Shown piece after piece: positions 48,126-58,081 of a stretch of 64,000 nucleotides of DNA (its first letter is position 1; each line of letters begins with the position of its first letter). Source of the stretch: UBA1189 sp045612065 (lineage in GTDB: Bacteria; Bacteroidota; Bacteroidia; Bacteroidales; Bacteroidaceae); assembly GCA_045612065.1 (NCBI GenBank), contig JAZKYH010000003.1:1-64000 (forward strand). Direction: 5' to 3'. Both the position numbers and the translations under genes were made by a program. The notes below the pieces were generated by a model that saw nothing but the letters and a program-made list of their open reading frames with translations, was not told where the DNA came from and made no database searches.

Positions 48126-50231
48126 TTACAGCCATTTATCGAGCCATTCAAAGAAGGTGCGTTGCCAAAGTATACCATTCTGAGGACGCAGTATCCAGTG
48201 GTTCTCATCGGGATATACGAGCAACTGAGCGGGCACTCCACGCAGAATGGCCGCATTGAAGGCTGCCATTCCTTGTGAGGCAAGGATACGGAAGTCCTTC
48301 TCGCCATGGATGCAGAGGATAGGGGTATCCCACTTATCCACGAAGTGGTGAGGTGAGTTGCTGTAGGTATGCTCGGTCATCTTGTTCTTCTCCCAGTAGG
48401 CGCCACCGAGATCCCAATTGGCGAACCATGACTCCTCGGTCTCAAGATACTGCTGCTCAAGGTTGAAGATCCCTGAGTGAGCGATGAAAGCCTTGAAACG
48501 CTTGTCGTGGTGACCTGCCAACCAGTATACCGAGTAACCACCGAACGAAGCACCTACACAGCCCAGACGGTCGGCATCTACGTAGGGCTCCTTAGCCATC
48601 TCGTCGATAGCAGTGAGGTAGTCCTTCATGCACTGACCACCATAGTCGCCACTGATAGCTTCGTTCCACTCAAGACCGAAACCCGGGAGGCCTCGACGAT
48701 TCGGAGCCACGATGATGTAGTTGTTTGCTGCCATAATTTGGAAGTTCCAACGGTAGCTCCAGAATTGACTCACGGGAGTCTGAGGACCACCTTCGCAGAA
48801 GAGCAGAGTGGGGTATTTCTTCTTAGGATCGAAGTGAGGCGGATAGATAACCCATGTGAGCATCTGTTTGCCATCGGTAGTCGTCATCCAACGGGGCTCT
48901 ACCTTACCACGTTCTATTTGGTCGTAGATGTGTTTGTTTTCAGTGGTGAGCTGGGTGAGTTCCTTACTCTTGTCAGGAGCGAAACTATAGATTTCATCGG
49001 CTTCGGCCATTGAGTGACGCTTACACAATATCTGATTGCCCATGAGGGTGATACCACCAAAGTCATACTGTCCCTCGGTGAGCTGAGTGAGCTTGCCGTC
49101 GAGGTCGAGGCTATAGATCATCGCTGCTCCGTGCCATACACCGGTAAAGTAAAATCCTGTACCATCGGGACGCCATACAAACTCGTCGACATTGCTATCG
49201 AAGGCACGGCTCACGAAGCGCTTCTCGCCTGTGGCGAGGCTCATCACGTAAAGACGGTTCCAGTCGCTCTCGTATCCATCGCGCTCCATACTCTGCCAAG
49301 CAATCATCGAGCCATCGGGTGAATACTGGGGATTGGTGTCATAGCCCATATTCTTGTCTGTGGCATCGGCCTTGCAAATGTTTCGAGTCTCGCCCGTCTC
49401 TATGTTATATAGGTAAATGTCACTGTCAGTGCTCTTGGAGTAGGCGGCTCCAGTTTTCTTACGGCAAGTGTAGGCAACGGTCTTTCCGTCGGGACTCCAT
49501 GCCAATTGCTCCATACCGCCGAAGGGGCGCATGGGTGACTCATAGAGTTCGCCTTCGAGGATGTCTCGAGGGTTTGTCACCTCGTTGCCATCAAAGTCGG
49601 CAAGGAAGGGGTGGGGGATTTCGTCTACCCACTCGTCCCAATGCTTGTACATAAGGTCATTGATGACACGGCCCGTGGTGAGGGGAAGGTCAGGGTGCTT
49701 GTCTACCGTTGAGGGGCCATTCTGCACGGTCATCACAAGTAGCACCTTTGTTTCGTCGGGTGAGAAACTGAAGCCTTCGAGGCTCTTCTCGGTATGGGTG
49801 AGCTGGCGGCGTTCACTACCATTGGGGTTCATCTCCCACAACTGATTGCTACCGCTGGCATTGCTCAAGAAGGCGAGCTTAGTGCCCCCCTTGATCCATA
49901 CCATATCGCCTTCGTTGGCTGTGGTCGTGGTGAGCAGGCGTTGGCGCTTGCCGTCGGCCTTCATTGTGTAGATGACACGGTGGCTCTTGTTCTCGGGTAC
50001 GCTGTAGTACGATACGCCATAGGCGATTGTCCTGCCATCGGGCGAGGGGCTCATACTGCCGATGCGTCCCATTGCCCACAAGGCTTCTGGAGTCATGCGG
50101 TCACCCTCAATTTTGATTTCATGCTTACCGATGGGTGCATCGGCCTTCTTGTCTGCGCTCTCTGTGCACGAGCACAAAGCTCCTGCTGCAATGGTTGTTG
50201 CCATAAGTAGCGTGTGTTTAGTCCAATTCAT
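48126..50231 (-). CDS. S9 family dipeptidyl peptidase, DPP5-like lipoprotein
   Basis: A 701-residue prolyl-oligopeptidase-clan serine peptidase. A lipoprotein-like signal (TTIAAGALCSC) is followed by a beta-propeller (repeats such as SPSPDGRTIAYGV, WSPDGKTVAYTC, YSPDGSMIAW) and a C-terminal alpha/beta-hydrolase domain with Ser in CVGASFGGYS, Asp in HGEKDFRI and His in DENHWI. The arrangement is like DPP5 of Porphyromonas gingivalis and acylaminoacyl peptidases, which release dipeptides in the periplasm for amino acid fermentation. Confidence 0.88.
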   Translation of the reverse strand: MNWTKHTLLMATTIAAGALCSCTESADKKADAPIGKHEIKIEGDRMTPEALWAMGRIGSMSPSPDGRTIAYGVSYYSVPENKSHRVIYTMKADGKRQRLLTTTTANEGDMVWIKGGTKLAFLSNASGSNQLWEMNPNGSERRQLTHTEKSLEGFSFSPDETKVLLVMTVQNGPSTVDKHPDLPLTTGRVINDLMYKHWDEWVDEIPHPFLADFDGNEVTNPRDILEGELYESPMRPFGGMEQLAWSPDGKTVAYTCRKKTGAAYSKSTDSDIYLYNIETGETRNICKADATDKNMGYDTNPQYSPDGSMIAWQSMERDGYESDWNRLYVMSLATGEKRFVSRAFDSNVDEFVWRPDGTGFYFTGVWHGAAMIYSLDLDGKLTQLTEGQYDFGGITLMGNQILCKRHSMAEADEIYSFAPDKSKELTQLTTENKHIYDQIERGKVEPRWMTTTDGKQMLTWVIYPPHFDPKKKYPTLLFCEGGPQTPVSQFWSYRWNFQIMAANNYIIVAPNRRGLPGFGLEWNEAISGDYGGQCMKDYLTAIDEMAKEPYVDADRLGCVGASFGGYSVYWLAGHHDKRFKAFIAHSGIFNLEQQYLETEESWFANWDLGGAYWEKNKMTEHTYSNSPHHFVDKWDTPILCIHGEKDFRILASQGMAAFNAAILRGVPAQLLVYPDENHWILRPQNGILWQRTFFEWLDKWL

Positions 50232-50314
50232 ATTTTTGTTCAGTGTTTAGAGTTGGGTGTTATTGAATGTTATTAACGAATCTCGATTAATGTTACTTAT
50301 AGGTTTCACAGTGT

Positions 50315-53300
50315 TCACTTCTCATCGTTCACTGGCTGTATCCTGTTTTCATAGACATACCATAGATATCCCTCCACGTTGGTGTGCCCCATGTGGCGGA
50401 GTTCCTTTATATAGTCTCTGACCTGTTCGTGGTGTTTGTCTCGTTCGCGGGCAAACTTGAAATCGACAACGATGAATCGCTCTCCGTCGGTCATCACGCG
50501 GTCGGGACGCATACGGTGCACGATGCCTTGCTCATCTCGGTAGAGTATGGTGCATTCGTTGAACAGTGTGTATCGTCCCGAGAACCAGTCGGCAGCTTGG
50601 GGATGTTCGAGGGCGCGGTTTGCGAGGCGCTCTATCTCTTGCTTGTCGGTAGAGTCGATGAGGCCATCACGCAACATCTGTTCTATGGCTGCAGAAAGGT
50701 CCTCGGCTGTGTGTATCAGGGCGAAGAGCTCATGCAGCAGCAGACCGCGGTCGAGATATGAGGCATTGGAGCGCTGAGGGCGTTCTGCAATCTCGTCCTG
50801 TGCTTGGGCAATGAATCGCTTCGACTGGTTTGATTGGCGGAAGTGTACATTCAGCTCCTCGGAGCACATCTCCACACGCATCGGCTGAGGGCGTTCTTCG
50901 AGAGGGTTGCTCTCCTTTTCGCTCTTCTCTGAACAGCATTCTTGCAGTGAAGGGATGGTCAGTGTGCCATATTCGAGCACGCCCTCAGGATTGGTGCCCA
51001 AGGCACTGGTGATGAGCTGGGCCACGTTGTTCATGACCTTGTCTTTGGCAATGGTGCTCTTTGTGGTGCTCTTGAGAATGAAGAGGTTGGCCTTGGGGCG
51101 TGTGAGCGCCACATAGAGCAGGTTGTAGCTATCGACAATCTGCTGAAGGTACTCCTCATAGTATTCGGTCGAGAAAGCAGAGTTCTTCATGGCCTCACTG
51201 TAGACGATAGGGTTGGTGGCAAGAGGAGTGTGGGGCGAGTTCTCGGGAGCTATCCATAGGATACTCGAATGTTTGTTGAGTTCCCATTCACAGAAGGGGA
51301 TGATGACGGTGTGGAACTCCAATCCCTTTGACTTATGGATGGTCATAGCCTCTATGCCGTCGGCTCCTCCTGAAGGGATGGACTTATGTCTCAAATCATC
51401 GTTCCAGTAGCGGATAAACTCTTTGATGCAGCCCGACTTGGTGGTGCAGAACTGTGACAGGTAGTCGAAGAAGGCAAGCAGGTAGCCCGACTCGTCGGCT
51501 ATGCGGTGCAGTTGCAGGGTGCGATATAGTTCTTCGGCAAGTTCGTATAGAGGTGTCTGTTGCAGGGTAGCATGCCGCGCTGTGAGTGCTTCGGGGAGGC
51601 CGTATCCCGTGGTGCGCTGGGCTATGATGTCTGTCGTTGCCATATTGTCGGCAAGTACGGCATGGTGATAGTTGATGGCTACCTGTAGCAAGGCAATGCT
51701 CTGTTCGGGGTCGGCAATCCAGCGCAGGGCATCGACGAGCATGTTTACGGCGGTTGAGGCATCGAGCCTGTAGGCCTCGGCCGAGAATATATGTATCGAT
51801 GGGGCATGAACAGCCATGTAGTTGACGATTTGCTGTATCTGCGTGTTGGTGCGCAGCAGCAGGGCGATATGGTTCTCGCTGATGCCCGATGCCAACAGTT
51901 CCTCAATGGTGCTGAGCACTTGGCGACACATCACCTCGTCGGCCTTCTCGCCCTTTTCGTGGGCAACGTCTACTATGCGCACATAGCCCTCGTGCTCCTC
52001 CTTGTGCTCCTGCTCCACATCGCTGTAGGCATGGATGAGTGGTGTGGCATACGTGGGGCCAAGGAGGTCGGCAAGCAACGTGTTGCACTCGGCAAAGAGA
52101 TGATTGTTGAACTCCACAATCTCGCGCATGCTGCGCCGGTTCATAGATAGTTTGTGAGCTTTTTTCGGAGTGTAGAGGCTGAGCTCGCGGTGCACCTCGC
52201 CATTGAGTATGCGCCAGTCGCTGCCTCGCCAGCGGTAGATGGCCTGCTTCACATCGCCCACGAGCATGCTCTCGTTGCCTCCCGAGAGTCCCTCGCGTAG
52301 GATGTGTAGAAAGTTGTCCCACTGCATGCGTGAGGTGTCCTGGAACTCGTCAATCATGATATGGCGGATGTAGTAGCCCAGTTTTTCGAATACGAATGAG
52401 CTGTCGCCCGTCTGCATCTGACTGAGCATGCGGCAGGTGTCGGCAAGGAGGAAGCGGTTCTCGTCACGGTTGAGCTGCAATATGCGGTCGTGGATGACAT
52501 TGATGAGTTGCAACTGGTAGAGGTGGCGCAACACTAAGTCGCAGGTGTTGATGGTGCTGACCTTGCTGGCACGTAATTGCTCCGTAGCATTGAGGTGCGG
52601 CATCAGCGTAGAAGAGGCCAAGGCGATAATCTCCTTCTTGCGGGGCGACTTTGAGGTGGCCCATGCCTCGGCTCTCTGACTGGCATCGAGGGTGCGTCCG
52701 GCAAACGGAGGATTGTAGTTCCCGTTGCGCAGCTTGACGTAGTATCCACATACTCCGCTAGCGCCGAAGCTTATGTCCTCAACGGTGAGCGCATGGGTGG
52801 TGAGTATGCTGAAGAACGAGGTCACCTGCTCATCGATGGCTTTCTGTGCTTGGGCACGCTCTTGGGAGAGTCGCTTGCGCAGTGTGCTGATGATGTCGGC
52901 ATCCTGCAACTGGGTGCGCAACTGGTCGGCACGTTGCTGGTAGGTCTCGTTGTGTATGTTGCGGGCAAAGTTCTTCAGGCTGTCGGTGATGTTCCAATGC
53001 TTGCCTTCATCAATCTCATTACCTATGTAGCTGACTATCCATTGCAGGGTAGGGTCCCCTGCCGATAGCTCACGTAGCAGAAGGTCTACTCCTTCACTGA
53101 TTACGCGCTTCGTGTCGAGCTCGATGCTCATGCCCGTGCCGAGGTTGAGCTCACGTGCCAAACCACGCAGCACCGATTGGAAGAAACTGTCGATAGTCTC
53201 GACGCGAAAATGGCTGTAGTCATGTATCAACATCGACAATGCCTGCGAGGCCCGTTGGCGTATGGTGCCTTCGTCCAAGCCGGTGGCCTCGTGCACCTTC

Positions 53301-53524
53301 TCATAGTAGGCGTTCGAGTCGTCCAGGCTGTGGGCAATGCCATAGAGCTGGCTCAGGATGCGTTGCTTCATCTCAGCAGTAGCCTTGTTGGTGAAGGTCA
53401 CGGCCAAGATGTGGCGATAGTTCTCGGGCTGCTCGATGAGCAGACGGATGAAGTTGACTGCCAATGTAAAGGTCTTTCCCGAACCTGCCGATGCTTTATA
53501 TATGTGTAGGTAATGGTTATTCAT
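50315..53524 (-). CDS. addA: AddA/RecB-like UvrD helicase with C-terminal PD-(D/E)XK nuclease
   Basis: A 1069-residue helicase-nuclease for double-strand-break end processing. Helicase motifs: Walker A KASAGSGKTFT (residues 10-20), motif Ia LAVTFTNKATAEMK, Walker B MIDEFQDTS, motif IV-like VGDVKQAIYRWRGSD, motif V MTIHKSKGLEF and motif VI LLYVALTRPK. The last 150 residues hold the nuclease: RGLLLHELFA with the active-site His, RPDRVM and VVDFKFAR with the Asp-Phe-Lys triad. It should work with an AddB-like partner, but none is encoded next to it; the neighbours are a peptidase and an M16 protein. Confidence 0.88.
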   Translation of the reverse strand: MNNHYLHIYKASAGSGKTFTLAVNFIRLLIEQPENYRHILAVTFTNKATAEMKQRILSQLYGIAHSLDDSNAYYEKVHEATGLDEGTIRQRASQALSMLIHDYSHFRVETIDSFFQSVLRGLARELNLGTGMSIELDTKRVISEGVDLLLRELSAGDPTLQWIVSYIGNEIDEGKHWNITDSLKNFARNIHNETYQQRADQLRTQLQDADIISTLRKRLSQERAQAQKAIDEQVTSFFSILTTHALTVEDISFGASGVCGYYVKLRNGNYNPPFAGRTLDASQRAEAWATSKSPRKKEIIALASSTLMPHLNATEQLRASKVSTINTCDLVLRHLYQLQLINVIHDRILQLNRDENRFLLADTCRMLSQMQTGDSSFVFEKLGYYIRHIMIDEFQDTSRMQWDNFLHILREGLSGGNESMLVGDVKQAIYRWRGSDWRILNGEVHRELSLYTPKKAHKLSMNRRSMREIVEFNNHLFAECNTLLADLLGPTYATPLIHAYSDVEQEHKEEHEGYVRIVDVAHEKGEKADEVMCRQVLSTIEELLASGISENHIALLLRTNTQIQQIVNYMAVHAPSIHIFSAEAYRLDASTAVNMLVDALRWIADPEQSIALLQVAINYHHAVLADNMATTDIIAQRTTGYGLPEALTARHATLQQTPLYELAEELYRTLQLHRIADESGYLLAFFDYLSQFCTTKSGCIKEFIRYWNDDLRHKSIPSGGADGIEAMTIHKSKGLEFHTVIIPFCEWELNKHSSILWIAPENSPHTPLATNPIVYSEAMKNSAFSTEYYEEYLQQIVDSYNLLYVALTRPKANLFILKSTTKSTIAKDKVMNNVAQLITSALGTNPEGVLEYGTLTIPSLQECCSEKSEKESNPLEERPQPMRVEMCSEELNVHFRQSNQSKRFIAQAQDEIAERPQRSNASYLDRGLLLHELFALIHTAEDLSAAIEQMLRDGLIDSTDKQEIERLANRALEHPQAADWFSGRYTLFNECTILYRDEQGIVHRMRPDRVMTDGERFIVVDFKFARERDKHHEQVRDYIKELRHMGHTNVEGYLWYVYENRIQPVNDEK

Positions 53525-53722
53525 TGTAGGAGATTTCTTTGAATGGATAAAGGTAGCAATAATTTTGCAAACGTTGCTACCTTTTGCGCAGTTTTTTCGA
53601 ATGCAAACAGATAACCTAAATCAGGGAACTATAGCCACCGAAAAAAGCCTTTGTACGTTAGAAAAATCTGTCTTGTCGGGGTTGATGGTATGGTTTTATT
53701 CCTCTATGAATAATCCAGACAT

Positions 53723-55015
53723 TTAGGAATGCACTACTACACGATGCAGTTTTTCGGGGTGGAGGTATTGCTGGGCCAGTTGTTGCAGGCGGGATGCATC
53801 AGTGGTATGTATGGTGTTGACGGTATTTTCCAAATGGGTAAGGGGTAGGCCGAGGTGGTCTAAGAAGATATAGGCATCGGCCAGTGCAAAGGTGCTCTCG
53901 TAGTTACGGCATGTCTCACCAATCATGTAGTTGCGCACCATGCGCAGTTCGTCATCGGGTATGAGCTCAGTTTGCAGTCTATGTATCTCGCGGTGTATCT
54001 CACCGATAATCTCTTCGGACTTGCCAGTTTGTGCCTCGCAATGTATCAAGAACATGGCTTGTGGGGTATTGGTCACGAGGTCGGAACCAATATGGTAGGT
54101 ATATCCCTTTTCTTCGCGTATGTTCTTCATCAGGCGACTTCCAAAATATCCACCGAGTACGGCAGTGAGTACGCGCATGGAAAGGTAGTCGGGGGAGTTT
54201 ACATCCATCAGTAAGCAACCCATACTGATGCTATCTTGTACAGCTCCTTTGAGTTGAATGTTGTGAGATGAGGAATGAAGGTTATTGATATCCGGATAGT
54301 GGATCTCCTCAACAATCTTTCCATGCTCCATTCCTTGTACTCCCCATTCTTCGTTACCAAACAATGGTTCAACGCACGATAGCAAGGTGTCGTCCACCTC
54401 GCCTGATAGGTATATCTGGCAGGTGCGTGAGCCATAATATCGTTGGTAGAAATCTACGATATCTGCCACTTGCAGTGTGTCGTAATCTTCAGGTTGTGTC
54501 TGTGTGCCGCAAGGGTGAACATCGCCGTAGATGCTATGGCGCAGGGTACGCATAGCAATGATATTGCCCTTCTGTAGGTTGATAAGGAGACAGCTCTTGT
54601 TGTTATTGCATACCGTTCTAAACGGCTCTTCGCTATAGGTAGGCTCGGTGAGCATACGTTGCACTAACTCCATAGTGGCGGAGAAATGCTTTTTAAGGGT
54701 GTACAGCGTGACGAAGGTGCGGTTCATCGCTGTGTTCAGTTCGAGCCATGCTCCATAGTAGTCGAGGCGTTCGGCAAACTCGGCCGCGGTGTACCCGCGG
54801 CACCCTTCGCGTAGCATGCGGCAGGCGAAGGCGGCCTGCAAGCTACGTACCTGGTGATATTGTCCGGCAGAGAAGACGAAGTCGATGCGCACGGCACCCA
54901 ACCCTGATGCTTCTATGATATGCACTGGTATACCATTGCGTAGGATATGCTTGGTCGGCTTGCGGAAGGCAAGTGATACTGGCTGTATGAGGGGTGGGGT
55001 GGTGCGGTCGAGCAT
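53723..55015 (-). CDS. M16-family protein lacking the zinc-binding motif
   Basis: A 430-residue single-lobe pair of the insulinase (M16B) family with no signal peptide. The HxxEH zinc motif expected near residues 50-90 is absent (the position reads LQAAFACRMLREGC), while the C-terminal Arg/Tyr element is kept (GGYFGSRLMKNIREEKGYTY). This is the pattern of non-catalytic partner subunits in heterodimeric M16 peptidases. The catalytic partner is not nearby. It starts 5 bp after the PBP1A gene and is probably translated from the same message. Confidence 0.85.
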   Translation of the reverse strand: MLDRTTPPLIQPVSLAFRKPTKHILRNGIPVHIIEASGLGAVRIDFVFSAGQYHQVRSLQAAFACRMLREGCRGYTAAEFAERLDYYGAWLELNTAMNRTFVTLYTLKKHFSATMELVQRMLTEPTYSEEPFRTVCNNNKSCLLINLQKGNIIAMRTLRHSIYGDVHPCGTQTQPEDYDTLQVADIVDFYQRYYGSRTCQIYLSGEVDDTLLSCVEPLFGNEEWGVQGMEHGKIVEEIHYPDINNLHSSSHNIQLKGAVQDSISMGCLLMDVNSPDYLSMRVLTAVLGGYFGSRLMKNIREEKGYTYHIGSDLVTNTPQAMFLIHCEAQTGKSEEIIGEIHREIHRLQTELIPDDELRMVRNYMIGETCRNYESTFALADAYIFLDHLGLPLTHLENTVNTIHTTDASRLQQLAQQYLHPEKLHRVVVHS

Positions 55016-55020
55016 AGGAA

Positions 55021-57348
55021 TCAGAAATCAAATGATTCGTCCAATTGTAACTCCTCGACGGGATTGCTTATGAGGGTCTGCTGAGCGCAGGGGTCGAAGT
55101 CTTCGGGGATGTTGAACTTCTCTTCCTGTGAGTAGCCCAATGTCTCATCGGCATATACCTTCTGCATATAGAGTGCCCAGATGGGGAGTGCCATAGAAGC
55201 TCCCTGGCCATCGCTCATGCTGGTGAAGTGGATATCGCGGTCGTCACCACCTACCCAGCAGCCACTGACGAGTGAGGGGGTATAGCCCATGAACCATCCG
55301 TCGGAGTTATTGTTGGTGGTTCCTGTCTTACCTGCTATCTCGGCTGTGAATCTATATTTGAAGCGCAGACGACGACCTGTACCTTCATCGATGACCGCCT
55401 TCATCATGTCGATCATCTTATATGAACTCTCCTTGCTGATTACCTCGTGGGTCTTGGGGGTAAAGGTAGCCACAATGTTGCCCTCGTTGTCCTCGATACG
55501 GGTTACGAAGAGGGGCTCGGTGCGTATGCCATTGTTAGGGAATGCGGTGTAGGCTCCCACCATCTCACCCACAGAGATGTCGCACGGGCCGAGGCAGAGA
55601 GAGGGCACGGGCTGCACGTCTTGGTTGCGTATGCCGAACTGGTGGATGAGGCGCTTGAAAGCGTAAGGATTAAGTTTGCTCATGAGGTAAGCGGATATCC
55701 AGTTGTTCGATTGTGAGAGTCCCCAACGGAGGGTTACTATGCGTCCGTAGTCCTCCTGTCGGCCAGTGTTGCGCGGTGCCCACACTTGTCCGTCTTCGGT
55801 GAGAATGGTCTGCTCCACGTTGCGAGTCTGGTCGCAGGGAGAGAAACCATTTTCCATGGCCAAGGTGTAGAGATAGGGCTTGATGGTTGAACCTACCTGG
55901 CGACGTCCTACCATAGCCATGTCGTATTGGAAATGGGTATAGTCGGGACCTCCTACGTATGCTTTTATATGTCCTGTGACGGGGTCCATAGACATGAAAC
56001 CTGTGCGGAGGAAGTGCTTATAGTAGCGTATCGAGTCCATGGGTGAGAGCGTTGTGTCGCGGTTTCCGTTATAAGTGAATACGGTCATCTCGCGTTTCAC
56101 GTCGAATGCCTTGCGTATCTCTTCGTCGGAATAGCCATCTTTCTTCATGCCACGGTAGCGATCGGTCTGTTTCATGGCACGCACGAGCAGGGTCTCTATC
56201 TCATCGGGCTTCAGATTGTCGTAGGGTGCGTTGCGGTGTCCCTTCTTGCTCTTGAAGAAGCGGGGTTGTAAGTATTCCTTGATATGTTCGTCTACAGCCT
56301 CCTCGGCATACTTCTGCATGCGGGAGTCGATAGTGACATGTATCTTCAATCCATCGGTGTAGAGGTTATAGTTGCTACCGTCTTTTTTCTTATTCTTGTT
56401 GCACCAACCATAAAGAGGGTTGTTGGCCCAGTCGAGCGAGTCTTCGTAGAACTTCTGCATCTGCCATCCGCGGTAGTTCTTGCGGACGGGTTCCTTGGCT
56501 GTCATTACACCACGTAAGTATTCACGGAAGTAGGGGGCAGGGCCCAGCTTGTGGTCTACACGGCGATACTTGAGTGTCAGCGGAATCTCTTGCAGTGAGT
56601 CGCGCTCAGCACATGTCAGGCACTTGTTCTTCTCCATCTGCGACAACACTACGTTGCGGCGCTCACGAGTGAGCTCGTTGCGGCGTATGGGGTTATAAAG
56701 CGATGAGTTCTTGCACATACCCACCAATGTGGCGGCTTCTTCAACTAACAGTTCGTTAGGCTCCTTGGAGAAGTAGGTGTTGGACGCTGTCTTGATACCG
56801 ATGGCATTGTTACCGAAGTCGTACTTGTTGAGATACATCGTCAGAATCTCTTCCTTGGTATAATACTTCTCTAACTTGACTGCAATAACCCATTCGATAG
56901 GCTTCTGGAACAAACGCTCTATCTTGTTGCCTGCTACCTCAGTGTAGAGCTGCTTGGCTAACTGTTGGGTGAGGGTACTTCCACCGCCCGAACTGCTTTG
57001 ACGCAAGATACCGGTCTTTACAATGGCACGCATGAGTGCTCTGAAGTCGATACCCGAATGCTCGGTGAAACGTACATCTTCGGTGCTTATCAGTGCATTG
57101 ATGAGTGCTGAAGAGAGGTCGTCGTAGTCGGTCCATACACGATTTTCACGGCTGTAAGAATAGGTGCTCAACATTTTACCATCGGAGGAGATGATTTGTG
57201 TGGCAAACTTGTAGTTGGGGTTTTCCAACTCCTCTACAGGAGGAACAAAACCAATCCATCCTTTGTTGATGGAGAAGAATACTAAGAATACGGCGATGAG
57301 TCCCAGCGCTAACATACCCCATAGGGCGTATATGAATTTCTTCATCAT
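55021..57348 (-). CDS. mrcA: Bifunctional penicillin-binding protein 1A
   Basis: Class A PBP of 775 residues, polymerising and cross-linking peptidoglycan. N-terminal membrane anchor (ALWGMLALGLIAVFLVFF), GT51 glycosyltransferase domain with catalytic Glu90 in STEDVRFTEHSGIDF and GGGSTLTQQLAKQL, then a transpeptidase domain with SxxK in VGSTIKPYLY, SxN in LSQSNNW and KTG in AGKTGTTNNNSDGWF. M16 protein follows 5 bp downstream; tsaC lies 84 bp upstream. Confidence 0.94.
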   Translation of the reverse strand: MMKKFIYALWGMLALGLIAVFLVFFSINKGWIGFVPPVEELENPNYKFATQIISSDGKMLSTYSYSRENRVWTDYDDLSSALINALISTEDVRFTEHSGIDFRALMRAIVKTGILRQSSSGGGSTLTQQLAKQLYTEVAGNKIERLFQKPIEWVIAVKLEKYYTKEEILTMYLNKYDFGNNAIGIKTASNTYFSKEPNELLVEEAATLVGMCKNSSLYNPIRRNELTRERRNVVLSQMEKNKCLTCAERDSLQEIPLTLKYRRVDHKLGPAPYFREYLRGVMTAKEPVRKNYRGWQMQKFYEDSLDWANNPLYGWCNKNKKKDGSNYNLYTDGLKIHVTIDSRMQKYAEEAVDEHIKEYLQPRFFKSKKGHRNAPYDNLKPDEIETLLVRAMKQTDRYRGMKKDGYSDEEIRKAFDVKREMTVFTYNGNRDTTLSPMDSIRYYKHFLRTGFMSMDPVTGHIKAYVGGPDYTHFQYDMAMVGRRQVGSTIKPYLYTLAMENGFSPCDQTRNVEQTILTEDGQVWAPRNTGRQEDYGRIVTLRWGLSQSNNWISAYLMSKLNPYAFKRLIHQFGIRNQDVQPVPSLCLGPCDISVGEMVGAYTAFPNNGIRTEPLFVTRIEDNEGNIVATFTPKTHEVISKESSYKMIDMMKAVIDEGTGRRLRFKYRFTAEIAGKTGTTNNNSDGWFMGYTPSLVSGCWVGGDDRDIHFTSMSDGQGASMALPIWALYMQKVYADETLGYSQEEKFNIPEDFDPCAQQTLISNPVEELQLDESFDF

Positions 57349-57377
57349 AATCTTAAACCATTATATAATGTAGGCGA

Positions 57378-57385
57378 CAAAGTTA
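57378..57385 (-). promoter_or_regulatory. -7 element before the PBP1A gene
   Basis: TAACTTTG on the minus strand is a TAnnTTTG match 29 bp before the start codon. No clear -33 element, so moderate to low support. Confidence 0.35.
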
Positions 57386-57432
57386 TAACTTTTTGTCCAT
57401 TATTCCTCTTTTCGCTCTTTACTTTTCCTTTT

Positions 57433-58008
57433 TCATTCCCGTATCACCTTCACTTCACCATGTGTACCCAATTTGATGATGCTTGATGGAGCGGCATTTG
57501 CAGGTTCGTCTTGGCGTATGCCGACGATATAGTCAACCGATTGTTTGATTTCGTCACTAATCTCGGCAAAGCAGCGGGGTGAGGGCTCGCCGCTGATGTT
57601 AGCAGATGTTGAGACGATGGCTTTGCGGAAACGGAAGCATAATTGTTTGCTGAACTCCTCACGGGTGACACGGATACCTACACTGCCATCTTCGCCAATG
57701 AGGTTAGGGGCCAAATTGCGTGCTCCATCATAGATGATGGTGAGCGGCTTGGTAGAGAGCTCAATGAGGTCCCATGCCACGGGAGATACCTCGCGTACGT
57801 AAAAGTCGACCTTCACATCACTGTCTACGAGTACTAACATCGCTTTGCTATCTATACGCTTCTTGATTTCGTACACACGACGTACCGCCTCCTCATTCGT
57901 GGCGTCGCATCCGATGCCCCATACGGTATCGGTAGGGTATAGGATAACACCTCCGTGGTAGAGCACGTCGCAAGCTCGTTTGATTTCATCTCTGTATTGT
58001 TCGTTCAT
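57433..58008 (-). CDS. tsaC: L-threonylcarbamoyladenylate synthase (TsaC/Sua5/YrdC)
   Basis: Makes threonylcarbamoyl-AMP for the universal t6A37 tRNA modification. A 191-residue YrdC-domain protein with LYPTDTVWGIGCDA, KAMLVLVDS, GSVGIRVT and the nucleotide-binding STSANISGEPSP and PSSIIKLG. No Sua5 C-terminal domain, so the short TsaC form. A -7 element lies just upstream. Confidence 0.92.
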   Translation of the reverse strand: MNEQYRDEIKRACDVLYHGGVILYPTDTVWGIGCDATNEEAVRRVYEIKKRIDSKAMLVLVDSDVKVDFYVREVSPVAWDLIELSTKPLTIIYDGARNLAPNLIGEDGSVGIRVTREEFSKQLCFRFRKAIVSTSANISGEPSPRCFAEISDEIKQSVDYIVGIRQDEPANAAPSSIIKLGTHGEVKVIRE

Positions 58009-58030
58009 GCTAATCCAATATTATAGAGTG

Positions 58031-58038
58031 CAAAAGTA
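58031..58038 (-). promoter_or_regulatory. -7 element before tsaC
   Basis: TACTTTTG on the minus strand matches TAnnTTTG; the start near 58024 gives a leader of about 16 nt. No -33 element identified. Confidence 0.4.
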
Positions 58039-58081
58039 ATACATTTTTCTGATATCCGAGCTATAGATGAGATGTGTACGC

